Notes: a model not told the origin generated them from the letters alone. DNA of 61,033 bases from Ruminococcus sp. (GCA_022779485.1 JALFTC010000010.1:1-61033); one strand, 5' to 3'. Positions 33,688 to 42,748 are shown, counted from the stretch's first letter. Translations and numbers: made by a program.

Positions 33688-34237
33688 AAATAATAATAAT
33701 GAAAAATTAAAGAAAATCCTTCAAGAGAGCGTTAATGATGAATTTAAGGATGTATCTGAAGAACTTCCTTTTGAACCGTCTAAAAATTTTAAGAAGGATA
33801 TGAACACTCTTGTAAAAGAGCAAAAGCACCCTTACCTGAAAATGTGCAAAACTAAAAAAGGAAAAACATTTATTGTGTTAGTTGCTATCCTTGTTTTTGC
33901 ACTGTCATCTCTAAGCGTTGGTGCAGTAAGGGAAACTGTGGCAAGGGTGATTAAGGCAATTCCTTCTATCATTATGCCTGAAAAGAAGGAAAAGCCAAAG
34001 AAACCTGCCCCTACAAAAGCAACCCATCCTGTAATTAAGAATAAAGACAAACCAAAAAAGGTTTATCCTTTGGCTACAAATGATGAGGCGGTTAGGGAAG
34101 AAGATGGAAGCTCATCAACTCAGCCAACTGACGGCACTGTTTTTGAAAGCTCAACAACAACTTACGAAACAATTATAATGCCAAGCACCGTTGCAGTTCC
34201 AAATGAGGTAACAGAGGCTCCGCCTACATCACAATAA
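33680..34237 (+). CDS. Membrane protein, probable anti-sigma partner of the upstream ECF factor
   Basis: 185 residues. An acidic/basic cytoplasmic N-terminal part (1-58) that could bind the sigma factor, one transmembrane helix (about 60-80, TFIVLVAILVFALSSLSVGAV), then an extracellular Lys/Pro-rich stretch (KKEKPKKPAPTKATH) and a Ser/Thr-rich tail. ATG at 33680 after GGAGG. No named domain recognised; the role is inferred from the overlap with the ECF gene and the one-helix topology. Upstream of cwlD. Confidence 0.7.
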   Translation: MDKNNNNEKLKKILQESVNDEFKDVSEELPFEPSKNFKKDMNTLVKEQKHPYLKMCKTKKGKTFIVLVAILVFALSSLSVGAVRETVARVIKAIPSIIMPEKKEKPKKPAPTKATHPVIKNKDKPKKVYPLATNDEAVREEDGSSSTQPTDGTVFESSTTTYETIIMPSTVAVPNEVTEAPPTSQ

Positions 34238-34299
34238 TTTTTCCTATATAGTAATAATAAAAAACTTTTCACAGCATATAAAGTTATGAGGTAGATGCT

Positions 34300-35004
34300 A
34301 TGAAAAGAAAAAAACATATTATTGTAATGATTACAGTAATTACTGCTTGCTTTGTAGTTATGGCACTTGTAAACGAACAAAATTCTGTTGATGTGTCGAA
34401 TTTAGAGGATGAAAGCAGTGATAACATTATTGTGCTTGATGCAGGACACGGAGGAGAGGACGGAGGTGCTGTCAGCTCAAGCGGAGTAGTTGAAAGTGAT
34501 ATAAATTTGCAATTCACAGAAAAGCTGAAGGACATACTTTCCCTTAATGGTTACAAAATCGTTATGACAAGGGAGGATAATTCCGATTTAGCAGATAAAT
34601 CTATTGAAACTATTTCGGGAAGAAAAAAATCTGATATGCATAGGCGGTTAGATATTTACAACTCCCACATACAAAATGTGGCAATCAGTATCCACCAAAA
34701 TATTTTCCCAGCCGATTCCAGCAAGGGTACACAGGTGTTTTACTCAACTCAAACACAGTCAGGCAAAATTTTGGCAGACAACATAACTGATACTGTCAAA
34801 AAATACTTACAGCCGGATAATGAAAGGCTCAGCAAACCTACAAACGGCAGTATTTTCCTTTTGGATAACGCAAAAATCCCTGCTGTGATTGTGGAATGCG
34901 GGTTTCTGTCAAACAGCGAAGAAATTAAGCTCTTGTGCGATAAAGAATATCAAAAAAAGTTTTCCTACTGTGTATTTTTAGGTTTGCTAAATACTGAAAT
35001 TTAA
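34300..35004 (+). CDS. cwlD: N-acetylmuramoyl-L-alanine amidase CwlD
   Basis: 234 residues: an N-terminal membrane anchor/signal (about 6-24) and an Amidase_3 domain. Zinc ligands and catalysis: His in LDAGHGGEDGGAV (about 50), Glu in GVVESDINL (about 65), His in AISIHQNIF (about 131) and Glu in VIVECGFLSN (about 202); DMHRRLDIYN is typical of CwlD. It removes peptide side chains in the spore cortex for muramic-delta-lactam formation. Ribosome site TGAGGTAGA. Ends at a terminator. Confidence 0.88.
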   Translation: MKRKKHIIVMITVITACFVVMALVNEQNSVDVSNLEDESSDNIIVLDAGHGGEDGGAVSSSGVVESDINLQFTEKLKDILSLNGYKIVMTREDNSDLADKSIETISGRKKSDMHRRLDIYNSHIQNVAISIHQNIFPADSSKGTQVFYSTQTQSGKILADNITDTVKKYLQPDNERLSKPTNGSIFLLDNAKIPAVIVECGFLSNSEEIKLLCDKEYQKKFSYCVFLGLLNTEI

Positions 35005-35028
35005 TAAATTAGCAATATGTGAAACTCT

Positions 35029-35066
35029 CCCGTTAGAGATTAATTTCTCTGACGGGCATTGTTTTT
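35029..35066 (+). terminator. Terminator of cwlD
   Basis: 11-bp stem with one wobble (35029-35039 with 35046-35056), 6-nt loop, then CATTGTTTTTT. Confidence 0.88.
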
Positions 35067-35263
35067 TGCCTATTAGGTTCTAAAAATCAACATTTCTGTC
35101 CTTATAATAAAATCTCCTACGCATCAAAATCAAATTAAATATACAAAAGGTATTTACATTTCTGTAAAATTAATGAAAAATATAAATAATAGTGCAACCA
35201 ACAGGGATTGAATAGTGCTTATTATAGTGAAGGCACTGATTTAATAAAAAGGAGGTTTCGGCT

Positions 35264-35824
35264 TTGGAAGATAAAACGATAGTAGAAATGTACTTAAACC
35301 GTGACGAAAATGCAATTAAACAGACAAGGGATAAATACGGTTACAGACTTCAAATGCTGTCACAAAATATTGTGGAAGATATGCAGACTGCAGAGGAATG
35401 TGTGAATGATACATATGTTGAAGCGTGGAATCTAATTCCACCTCACAAACCTTGGGACTATCTATATCCTTTTTTGGCAAGGATAATAAGAAACATTTCT
35501 CTGAATTGCTGTCGTAAACAAAACAGCTTGAAAAGAAAGGGAAAAATACTGGAGCTGACCGCTGAAATGGAGGAATGTATTCCTGACTCTGACTGCGTTG
35601 ATGAACAAATTAATCAAATATTATTGCAGGATTCTATCAACAGTTTTCTGTCAGGCTTAGAAAGTGATAAAAGAAAAGTTTTTATGAGACGATATTGGTA
35701 TTTTGATTCAATTAACCAAATAGCAAAACAGTTTAATTTTTCCGAAAGTAAGGTAAAAACAATACTTTTCAGATGTCGCAAGGAACTTCGTAATTACCTG
35801 GAGAAGGAGGATTATAGGATATGA
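35264..35824 (+). CDS. ECF-type RNA polymerase sigma factor (second)
   Basis: 186 residues, TTG start after AAAGGAGG. Region 2 is EECVNDTYVEAWNLIPPHKP, a form common in clostridial ECF factors, with FLARIIRNISLNCCRKQN. The region 4 HTH covers about 140-178 (RRYWYFDSINQIAKQFNF, ESKVKTILFRCRKEL). The stop overlaps the ATG of a membrane protein by 4 bases. The 207-base upstream gap holds no clear promoter; ECF factors usually autoregulate. Target genes unknown. Confidence 0.88.
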   Translation: MEDKTIVEMYLNRDENAIKQTRDKYGYRLQMLSQNIVEDMQTAEECVNDTYVEAWNLIPPHKPWDYLYPFLARIIRNISLNCCRKQNSLKRKGKILELTAEMEECIPDSDCVDEQINQILLQDSINSFLSGLESDKRKVFMRRYWYFDSINQIAKQFNFSESKVKTILFRCRKELRNYLEKEDYRI

Positions 35825-36738
35825 AAGGAAATGATTTGCTGAATATTATGGGAAATGCAGATTATAAATTTATTGCAGAGGCAGAAATTATAAAAGCAAA
35901 TAAAAAACGGGGTTTTGTGAAGTGGGTAACCATTGCTGCGTGTTTATGTATTGCTGTAATTGCTATATTCTTAAGCAATATTTTCGTCCTAAACAATGAA
36001 AATACATCATTATCTCAAAACGGAATAAAAGCAACAGAAAATACAAGCTCCAAAGCTTTTGATAATTCACCTATAAAGTACTCAGATTTAATATTAGCAG
36101 ACGGAAAAGACAACGATATATCCATATCAAGTGACAGTGAACTGTGTGTGGCTGCATTTGAGGAGAAATTTTTAAAGGAAGAAGGTTGCTGTATGATAGT
36201 TGAGGGAACAGTGAAAAACATCTATTCTAAGAAATACAAATATGATGTCAGCGATGATAAATTTGAAGACAACGGTGTTCTCCATAACATTATGGAAACG
36301 GTAGTTTATGAAATCAGTGTTGATAAAACTTGGTTTGGCAACGATGTCACCGGTCAAACAATTATAGTAGAAGATAACAGCTACTGTTTAGATCCCTTAT
36401 TCAAAATCAAAGCCGGAAAAAAATATGTTGTTCCGCTATTTGAATACGGAAACAGCATACTGTACAGCAAAGAGGAAAAAGAGAATTTTTTAAGTGGAGA
36501 TATTGTCAGAGAAAGCAAATTCAGCACAGTATATCCTTATCACCCACAGATAGAGGTCACCAAAGACAGCAAATATATAGTATCGGAGAACTGGAAAACC
36601 CTGATATCAGAAAAAGCAAGAGAAATTGTAGTTGACCTCAAGGACAAAGACAATTATGTATATTTTCAAATGTATTTGTTAGATGGCGATACATTTAAAA
36701 ATGCAATGAACAGATTGATAGATAAAAGGTTAAATTAG
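35821..36738 (+). CDS. Membrane protein, probable anti-sigma partner of the second ECF factor
   Basis: 305 residues. Short N-terminal cytoplasmic part with NIMGNADYKFIAEAE, one transmembrane helix (about 34-54, WVTIAACLCIAVIAIFL), and a long extracellular region of about 250 residues with no recognised domain. The N-terminal pattern resembles the membrane partners often coupled to this ECF class. ATGA overlap with the sigma gene indicates cotranslation. Sensing role is inferred. Confidence 0.65.
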   Translation: MKGNDLLNIMGNADYKFIAEAEIIKANKKRGFVKWVTIAACLCIAVIAIFLSNIFVLNNENTSLSQNGIKATENTSSKAFDNSPIKYSDLILADGKDNDISISSDSELCVAAFEEKFLKEEGCCMIVEGTVKNIYSKKYKYDVSDDKFEDNGVLHNIMETVVYEISVDKTWFGNDVTGQTIIVEDNSYCLDPLFKIKAGKKYVVPLFEYGNSILYSKEEKENFLSGDIVRESKFSTVYPYHPQIEVTKDSKYIVSENWKTLISEKAREIVVDLKDKDNYVYFQMYLLDGDTFKNAMNRLIDKRLN

Positions 36739-36796
36739 ATATAGAATAGTCATTTAATTAATTCTGCATTTTTATATAGATATATTAATTACTATA

Positions 36797-36805
36797 TGCT
36801 ATAAT
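36797..36805 (+). promoter_or_regulatory. Extended -10 promoter of radA
   Basis: TGCTATAAT (36797-36805), an extended -10; no good -35. A second TATAAT is at 36814-36819. 56 bases before the radA ATG. Confidence 0.6.
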
Positions 36806-36860
36806 CATCATAGTATAATGATTATATAACAAACTCATCGCAAAACAAAAGGAGTTACCA

Positions 36861-38225
36861 ATGGCAAAGATTAAGAGTGTTTATATATGTTCGCAATGTG
36901 GCTATGAGTCGCCTAAATGGTACGGAAAATGTCCGTCCTGCAACGAATGGAATACTATGAATGAAGAAATTGTTGATAAATCTTCTTCTACTGTTCAAAA
37001 AACAAAACGAGTATCAACATACACAAGACCTGTTTCCATAAACAGTATTGACACTACTGACGAACAGAGGTATTTTACCGGCTCAAAGGAGCTTGACAGA
37101 GTGCTTGGCGGTGGTATTGTAAAGGGCAGTCTTGTGCTTTTAGGCGGTGACCCCGGTATAGGCAAGTCAACAATACTTCTTCAAATTTGCAACAACTTAG
37201 GTAATGAACTTAAAATTCTCTATGTATCGGGAGAAGAATCAAGGCGACAGCTAAAGCTCCGTGCCGAAAGACTTGGTGTAAACAACGAGAATACTTTTAT
37301 AATGACTGAAACCGATATTGAGGTTATTGTTGAGGAAATCAAGACGGAAAAACCGGACTTAGTTATGATTGACTCAATTCAAACAATGAATTTATCAGCA
37401 CTAAATTCATCACCCGGCTCTGTTACACAGGTCAGGGAATGTACTAATCTTTTGATGCACACATCAAAGGGCTTGGATATTCCGATTATTGTTGTAGGTC
37501 ATGTCAACAAGGAAGGTTCTATTGCAGGTCCTAAGGTTTTGGAGCATATTGTTGACGCTGTCCTTTACTTTGAGGGCGACAAGCAAATGTCTTACAGAAT
37601 CTTAAGAGCAGTAAAAAACAGATACGGTTCAACCAACGAAATCGGTGTTTTTCAAATGACTGACAAAGGGCTAACAGAGGTTGAAAACCCGTCAATGATG
37701 CTCCTTTCAGGCAGACCCCACAATGTTTCAGGCTCCTGTGTTGCCTGTACTATGGAGGGTACAAGACCACTTCTTGCGGAAATTCAGGCTTTAGTTTCCA
37801 CATCAGGCTACGGTAACCCAAGGAGAATGTCAACAGGCTACGACTACAATCGTTTGGCACTTATAATTGCTGTCCTTGAAAAAAGAGCCGGTTACTATTT
37901 TTCTAACAGCGACACCTATGTAAACATTGTTGGCGGATTAAGGCTTGATGAACCTGCTATTGATTTGTCGGTGGCAATTTCCCTTATCAGCAGTTTAAAG
38001 GATGTTCCAATTCCTGAAAATGCACTTGCCTTTGGAGAAATCGGCTTAGGCGGTGAAATTCGCTCTGTTGCCAATGCACAGGCAAGGATTAACGAGGCAT
38101 CACGACTTGGCTTTACAAAGATTATTCTGCCTTATCACAACTTAAAAAATGTTTCCTCTGATACAGCTACATTATATGGTGTAAAGAATGTCAGAGAGGC
38201 ATTTGAGGCAATGCTGGATGAGTAA
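36861..38225 (+). CDS. radA: DNA repair protein RadA
   Basis: 454 residues. N-terminal zinc finger Cys10/Cys13/Cys24/Cys27, RecA-like ATPase with Walker A GGDPGIGKST (about 92-101), the RadA-specific KNRYGS motif (about 252-257), and the Lon-like C-terminal domain (from about 285). Acts in recombination-intermediate processing. Ribosome site AAAGGAGTT. Last 8 bases overlap the DUF6873 gene. Confidence 0.96.
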   Translation: MAKIKSVYICSQCGYESPKWYGKCPSCNEWNTMNEEIVDKSSSTVQKTKRVSTYTRPVSINSIDTTDEQRYFTGSKELDRVLGGGIVKGSLVLLGGDPGIGKSTILLQICNNLGNELKILYVSGEESRRQLKLRAERLGVNNENTFIMTETDIEVIVEEIKTEKPDLVMIDSIQTMNLSALNSSPGSVTQVRECTNLLMHTSKGLDIPIIVVGHVNKEGSIAGPKVLEHIVDAVLYFEGDKQMSYRILRAVKNRYGSTNEIGVFQMTDKGLTEVENPSMMLLSGRPHNVSGSCVACTMEGTRPLLAEIQALVSTSGYGNPRRMSTGYDYNRLALIIAVLEKRAGYYFSNSDTYVNIVGGLRLDEPAIDLSVAISLISSLKDVPIPENALAFGEIGLGGEIRSVANAQARINEASRLGFTKIILPYHNLKNVSSDTATLYGVKNVREAFEAMLDE

Positions 38226-38952
38226 GTTTTTACCAAATTTACCCAATGATAATGTAAAGACAGTTGTAATGTCAACTGAATTTCAGAATATTTCCAAGGC
38301 AATAGGGGAGATAGGTATAAAAATTCTCCCCACTAAGCCTATTGAAAAGTTCTATCCGTTTGAAAAGTTACACGCAGATATGCAATTTTTTCATTACAGC
38401 AGTGATACAGCATTTATACTTAAGGAATCCTTATACCTAAAGGAAGAACTTGAAAAGTATATTGAAAATGTCATTGTAATTGATGAAACAACTCAAAGAG
38501 AATATCCCAAAAATGTGTTGCTGAATGCGGTATCGTTAAAGGGTAATATAATCTGTAACCCTAAATGTATAAGTGATAATATTTCACATATAATAGAACA
38601 AAAACGAACATATGTTTATAGGGTAGGGCAAGGTTACACAAAATGCTCAACCTGTATTGTAACAGAGGACAGTATCATTACATCTGACAAATCCATTTAC
38701 AATGCCTGTAAGGATGATTTTGATGTACTTCTGATTCGTCCCGGGTTTATCGATTTGCTCGGCACAAGCTACGGGTTTATCGGCGGATGCAGTTTTAAGT
38801 ACAACAAGGATATTTTGATGTTCACAGGAAATATTAAAAATCATCCTGATTATATTAGTATAAAGAATTTTTGCCGTAATCATAATGTATATATAGAAAG
38901 TCTTGTAAACGACAATTTAACGGACATTGGAAGTGTTATTCCTATTGAATAG
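38218..38952 (+). CDS. DUF6873 family protein (GME-fold-like), function unknown
   Basis: 244 residues, cytosolic, no signal peptide. Features GQGYTKCSTCIVTEDSIITSD and LLIRPGFIDLLG followed by YGFIGGCSF, a family often found after radA in Ruminococcaceae. ATG at 38218 lies inside the end of radA; an earlier in-frame ATG at 38188 would overlap radA more and has no ribosome site. The fold is described as resembling amidino-transferases/DDAH; I cannot assign an activity. Confidence 0.7.
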   Translation: MSKFLPNLPNDNVKTVVMSTEFQNISKAIGEIGIKILPTKPIEKFYPFEKLHADMQFFHYSSDTAFILKESLYLKEELEKYIENVIVIDETTQREYPKNVLLNAVSLKGNIICNPKCISDNISHIIEQKRTYVYRVGQGYTKCSTCIVTEDSIITSDKSIYNACKDDFDVLLIRPGFIDLLGTSYGFIGGCSFKYNKDILMFTGNIKNHPDYISIKNFCRNHNVYIESLVNDNLTDIGSVIPIE

Positions 38953-39046
38953 AAATTCTATTAAAGTACTGAGAGTATATACTGTATAAATCAAATTGCC
39001 TTAATCGCCATATATAATAGATTATAAATAAATATAACTTTTTAAC

Positions 39047-39083
39047 TATTACCACTTGATTTATCTTTTAATCGGTGGTAATA
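39047..39083 (+). promoter_or_regulatory. Hairpin after DUF6873
   Basis: TATTACCAC (39047-39055) pairs with GTGGTAATA (39075-39083), with further pairs inside, followed by TACTTTT. A possible terminator of radA-DUF6873 with a weak T-tract. The rest of 38953-39200 is AT-rich and contains the palindrome TATAATAGATTATA. Confidence 0.5.
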
Positions 39084-39100
39084 TACTTTTAGGCTCCCCT

Positions 39101-39132
39101 AAATTATACAAAATATTCATTTTGTATAATTT
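39101..39132. repeat. Perfect inverted repeat upstream of the Xer gene
   Basis: 14-bp arms (39101-39114 with 39119-39132) around ATTC, centred on ATTATACAAAAT. AT-rich and symmetric, so it may be a protein-binding site or a terminator (TTTGTATTTA follows). It lies 68 bases upstream of the recombinase ATG. Confidence 0.6.
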
Positions 39133-39200
39133 TGTATTTATCTTAATATGGGTGGTAAATAAGGTAGTCGTTCTGCCCTACGATAAATGAAGGTGAAAAA

Positions 39201-40184
39201 ATGGCTGTTAATTTTAAAGATGAGGCTTCGGAATTAGTTAAGGATTTTTTATTATATATGCAGACGGTTAAGGAAAAGTCCTCGAAAACTGTCAGCGAGT
39301 ATTTTCTTGACTTAAGGATGTTTTTCCGTTTTGTTAAGGTTTTGCGTGGAACTGCAAAAACAGATGATTTTGACAAAATTAAAATTGATGACATTGATAT
39401 TGGTTTTATCAGAGAAATTACTTTGAGTGATATGTATGAGTTTATGAATTATCTGATTGACGACCGAAAAGTTCAGTCGGCAGGTCGTTCTCGTAAGGCA
39501 TCTACCCTACATTCTTTTTTTGATTATCTCACTGTGAAAAAGCACTTGCTTGATACTGACCCCAGCAAGGAGCTTGAAATGCCAAAGCAGAGGAAATCTC
39601 TGCCTAAATACCTGACTTTGGAGCAAAGTATTGAGCTGTTAAACGCAGTTGAGGGCAAAAATCAGGAGCGTGACTACGCTATTATTACAATTTTTCTTAA
39701 CTGTGGACTTCGATTATCCGAATTAGTCGGTTTGAATGTTACTGATGTTCGCAGTAACAATACTGTGAGGGTGCTTGGTAAAGGTAATAAGGAGAGAATT
39801 ATTTACCTAAACGACGCTTGTGTTGACGCAATAAATAACTACCTTAAGGTACGACCTGTTGACGGTGTAAAGGATAAAAAGGCGCTGTTTATTTCATCTC
39901 AAAAAAAGAGAATGAGTCCAAAAACTGTACAGGCTATGGTTTACAAATATCTTGAAAAAATCGGTCTTGACAGTCAGGGTTACAGCTGCCATAAGCTTAG
40001 GCACACAGCTGCAACCCTTATGTACCAGCACGGAAATGTTGACATCAGGGTGCTGAAAGAGGTTTTAGGCCACGAAAATTTGGGAACTACCGAAATTTAC
40101 ACCCACCTTTCCAACAAACAGCTTGAAGAGGCATCTAAAAGCAATCCTTTAGCCAAGGTTAAGCAGAAAAAAGATAAAAAATAA
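39201..40184 (+). CDS. xerC: Tyrosine recombinase, XerC/XerD type
   Basis: 327 residues. N-terminal SAM-like core-binding domain (about 8-115) and catalytic domain with the full set Arg171 (CGLRLSEL), Lys194 (LGKGNKER), His264 and Arg267 (SCHKLRHTAA), His291 (LGHENLG) and Tyr300 (TTEIYTHL). Probably the housekeeping chromosome-dimer recombinase, but it is about 25 residues longer than usual, with an insert near 50-75 and a Lys-rich tail. No element genes surround it, which argues against a phage or ICE integrase. Ribosome site AAGGTGA. Confidence 0.88.
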   Translation: MAVNFKDEASELVKDFLLYMQTVKEKSSKTVSEYFLDLRMFFRFVKVLRGTAKTDDFDKIKIDDIDIGFIREITLSDMYEFMNYLIDDRKVQSAGRSRKASTLHSFFDYLTVKKHLLDTDPSKELEMPKQRKSLPKYLTLEQSIELLNAVEGKNQERDYAIITIFLNCGLRLSELVGLNVTDVRSNNTVRVLGKGNKERIIYLNDACVDAINNYLKVRPVDGVKDKKALFISSQKKRMSPKTVQAMVYKYLEKIGLDSQGYSCHKLRHTAATLMYQHGNVDIRVLKEVLGHENLGTTEIYTHLSNKQLEEASKSNPLAKVKQKKDKK

Positions 40185-40206
40185 TCAATCTCCCCTACCC
40201 TATCTC

Positions 40207-40305
40207 ACTTTGTCATTATGATTTTTCTAACATAGTGAGTGGTATAGTCGGGGGATTCCTCGACAAGCTCGGAATGACAGTGTGGTGACTCGGAATGACA
40301 GTGTG
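40207..40305. repeat. Small intergenic repeat element with inverted ends and a duplicated end
   Basis: CACTTTGTCATT near 40206 is mirrored by AATGACAGTGTG at 40273-40284. The right end CTCGGAATGACAGTGTG is repeated at 40268-40284 and 40289-40305 (21-bp period). GGGGATTCCTCGACAAGCTCGGAATGAC resembles the short dispersed intergenic repeats found in many gut bacteria. Non-coding. Confidence 0.6.
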
Positions 40306-40372
40306 TGAATTGTTACTTTAAGTTGACGACATTGCCAACCCTACAACAATAATTATTAATAAGGAGCAGAAA

Positions 40373-40795
40373 ATGAAGATTTATTTAGCAAGTCCGTTTT
40401 TTAACGATGAAGAATTGAAAAATGTTAAGAAAGCAGAAGAAATCCTGATGAAACGAGGTTTTCAGGTGTTTTCTCCACGACTTAACGAAGTGAGGACTGA
40501 TGAAAATACTCAGTCGGCTTTGTGGTCAAAGGAAACCTTTATGAATGACAGGCGTTTTATTGACTGGGCAGACGCTGTTGTAATGCTTTATTACGGTGGA
40601 TACAGTGACAGCGGAACTGCTTGGGAATGTGGTTATGCCTATGGAACACATACCCCTGTGGTGGTTGTTCATTTTGGTAATGATTCTAACCTAATGGTAC
40701 ACGAGGGATGCCACAGCAACATAAAACTTGAAGATTTAGCCGCATACGACTTCGACAAAATGCCCTCACTCCCCTACAATGGAAAAATGTTTTAA
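40373..40795 (+). CDS. Nucleoside 2-deoxyribosyltransferase
   Basis: 140 residues, PF05014. IYLASPFFNDEE at the N-terminus, DDxR-like NDRRFIDWADAVVMLY, the active-site SDSGTAWECGYAYG with the nucleophilic Glu, and EGCHSN near the end. It exchanges bases between deoxynucleosides (purine/pyrimidine salvage). Own ribosome site AAGGAGC; isolated between the repeat element and a bidirectional terminator. Confidence 0.88.
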   Translation: MKIYLASPFFNDEELKNVKKAEEILMKRGFQVFSPRLNEVRTDENTQSALWSKETFMNDRRFIDWADAVVMLYYGGYSDSGTAWECGYAYGTHTPVVVVHFGNDSNLMVHEGCHSNIKLEDLAAYDFDKMPSLPYNGKMF

Positions 40796-40798
40796 AAA

Positions 40799-40831
40799 AG
40801 TGACACCTCTTTGCTATAAAGAAGTGTCACT
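40799..40831. terminator. Bidirectional terminator
   Basis: AGTGACAC/GTGTCACT with an inner TCTTT/AAAGA extension, A-run before and T-run further out on each strand. Serves the deoxyribosyltransferase gene and the convergent lysA. Confidence 0.85.
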
Positions 40832-40841
40832 CAAAAAAGTT

Positions 40842-42122
40842 TTATTCCTTTGGAAAACTGAAGTCAGAAAAATCGAATGTTGCGAAGTAGTCGCTTGGTG
40901 TTTCTGCCCTTCTGATAAGCTTATGACAGCCGTCCTCTTTTAAAAGAACCTCCGCACTTCTTAACTTTCCGTTGTAGTTATATCCCATAGAAAATCCGTG
41001 TGCTCCTGCGTCGTGGATATATATAATGTCGCCCATATCAATCTTTGGCAACATTCTGTCTATGGCAAACTTGTCGTTGTTTTCGCAAAGACCGCCTGTG
41101 ATGTCGTACTTGTGGTCGCAAGGCTGGTTTTCCTTGCCAAGAACAGTGATGTGGTGGTATGAACCGTACATTGCAGGTCGCATAAGGTTAGCGGCACAGG
41201 CATCAAGTCCGATATACTCCTTGTAAATGTGCTTTTCGTGAATTGCAGTTGCAACCAAAGCACCGTATGGGGCTAACATATATCTTCCAAGCTCGGTGTA
41301 AATTTCTACATCACCCATTCCCTCAGGAACAAGGATTTCCTCAAACTTCTTTCTGACACCCTCGCCGATTATTGCAATATCGTTCTTTGGTTGATCAGGG
41401 CGATAGTCAACACCTACACCGCCGGAAAGGTTGATAAACTTAATATGTACGCCTGTTTTCTTTTGCAGTCTTACAGCAAGCTTAAAGAGTATTCCTGCAA
41501 GCTCAGGGTAATAATCGTTGGATACTGTGTTGGATGCAAGGAATGCGTGAATACCAAATTCCTCTGCACCAGCCTCTTTTAGCTCAACAAATGCCTTTTC
41601 CATTTGTTCCTCGGTCATACCGTACTTTGAGTCGCCGGGTGTGTCCATTACCTGGACTCCTTCTTTGCTGGCAGCAAGCTCAAATACTCCGCCGGGGTTA
41701 TATCTGCAACAAATTGTCTTTGGCACACCGCAGGTTTTCTTGATAAACTCAACATGGGTGTAGTCGTCAAGGTTAATATTTGCACCAAGGTCATATGCCT
41801 TTTGCATATCCTGAACAGGTGTTACATTGGAGCTGAACATAATGTCACTGCCTGTAATTCCGCAGGACTCACAAAGCATAAGTTCTGTGTATGATGAGCA
41901 GTCCATACCGCAACCCTCTTCCTTAAGAATCTGCATAAGGTATGGGTTTGGAGTTGCCTTAACTGCAAAATACTCCTTAAAACCTTTGTTCCAGCTAAAA
42001 GCCTTGTTAAGCGCTCTTGCGTTTTCTCTTATACCTTTTTCGTCGTAAATATGAAAAGGTGTTGGAATATCTTTAATGATATCCTTTGCCTGTTCAAGTG
42101 ATAGAAATGGCTTCTTCTCCAT
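40842..42122 (-). CDS. lysA: Diaminopimelate decarboxylase
   Basis: 426 residues, alanine-racemase-fold PLP enzyme that decarboxylates meso-DAP to lysine. PLP Lys in EYFAVKATPNPYL (about 53); HAFLASNTVSNDYYP, INLSGGVGVDYRP, GEGVRKKFEE and the substrate site around ITGGLCENNDKF follow. It belongs to the variant without the usual CESGD motif order (CENND here). It is 3 bases after engB, at the end of the lon-engB unit, far from dapA/dapB. Confidence 0.88.
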   Translation of the reverse strand: MEKKPFLSLEQAKDIIKDIPTPFHIYDEKGIRENARALNKAFSWNKGFKEYFAVKATPNPYLMQILKEEGCGMDCSSYTELMLCESCGITGSDIMFSSNVTPVQDMQKAYDLGANINLDDYTHVEFIKKTCGVPKTICCRYNPGGVFELAASKEGVQVMDTPGDSKYGMTEEQMEKAFVELKEAGAEEFGIHAFLASNTVSNDYYPELAGILFKLAVRLQKKTGVHIKFINLSGGVGVDYRPDQPKNDIAIIGEGVRKKFEEILVPEGMGDVEIYTELGRYMLAPYGALVATAIHEKHIYKEYIGLDACAANLMRPAMYGSYHHITVLGKENQPCDHKYDITGGLCENNDKFAIDRMLPKIDMGDIIYIHDAGAHGFSMGYNYNGKLRSAEVLLKEDGCHKLIRRAETPSDYFATFDFSDFSFPKE

Positions 42123-42125
42123 TTT

Positions 42126-42737
42126 TTATTCCTCCTCTGACTCCTTTATATACTCCTCAACACATTCCTCGATAGCGCCGATAATTGCCTCGGCACCCTC
42201 TCCTGTCTGTGCTGAAAAAGGAAAAATCCTTGTATCTTCAAACCCTTTAAGGGTTTCCCCTATCTTAATTAGTTGTTTTTCTTTCTCTGATTTTTTAAGC
42301 TTGTCCATTTTAGTGAGTACTACAATGTAAGGAAGTCCGCTTTCGTAGAGAAAGTTTATCATACCAATGTCGTCCTGTGTTGGCATATGCCTCATATCAA
42401 GTAGCTGTACTACAAGGCAAAATGCTCTTTCCTGGTCAAAATAGCCCTCCATAAGCTCTGACCAACGCTGTTTTTCAGCCTTGCTTACCTTTGCATAGCC
42501 ATAGCCGGGCAAGTCGACAAGATGAAAGTTGTCAACATCAAAAAAGTTAATTGTTGCAGTTTTGCCGGGCTTTGAGCTTGTACGAGCCAAGGCCTTTCTA
42601 CCGCACAGCTTGTTGATAAGTGATGACTTACCAACATTACTTTTGCCTGAAAAAATCACCTCAGGCTTTTCTGACGGCGGTAACTGTCCGCTTGTACCAC
42701 AGGCAAACTGAAATTCTGCTTTGTTAAAGGTTGTCAT
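42126..42737 (-). CDS. engB: Ribosome biogenesis GTPase EngB (YsxC/YihA)
   Basis: 203 residues. G1 GKSNVGKSSLIN, G2 TSSKPGKTATINF, G3 DLPGYGYAKV, G4 LTKMDKLKKSE. Needed for late 50S assembly. It follows lon after 11 bases, the usual firmicute arrangement. The C-terminus is acidic (KESEEE). Confidence 0.96.
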   Translation of the reverse strand: MTTFNKAEFQFACGTSGQLPPSEKPEVIFSGKSNVGKSSLINKLCGRKALARTSSKPGKTATINFFDVDNFHLVDLPGYGYAKVSKAEKQRWSELMEGYFDQERAFCLVVQLLDMRHMPTQDDIGMINFLYESGLPYIVVLTKMDKLKKSEKEKQLIKIGETLKGFEDTRIFPFSAQTGEGAEAIIGAIEECVEEYIKESEEE

Positions 42738-42748
42738 ATCTGTTCCCC

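Noticed and set aside
38953..39200. A dif site beside the Xer gene
   Set aside because: No sequence resembles the firmicute dif half-sites well enough; palindromes are noted only as structure.
40268..40305. CRISPR-like repeat
   Set aside because: Only two copies with a 4-bp gap and no spacers; an end duplication of a small repeat element.
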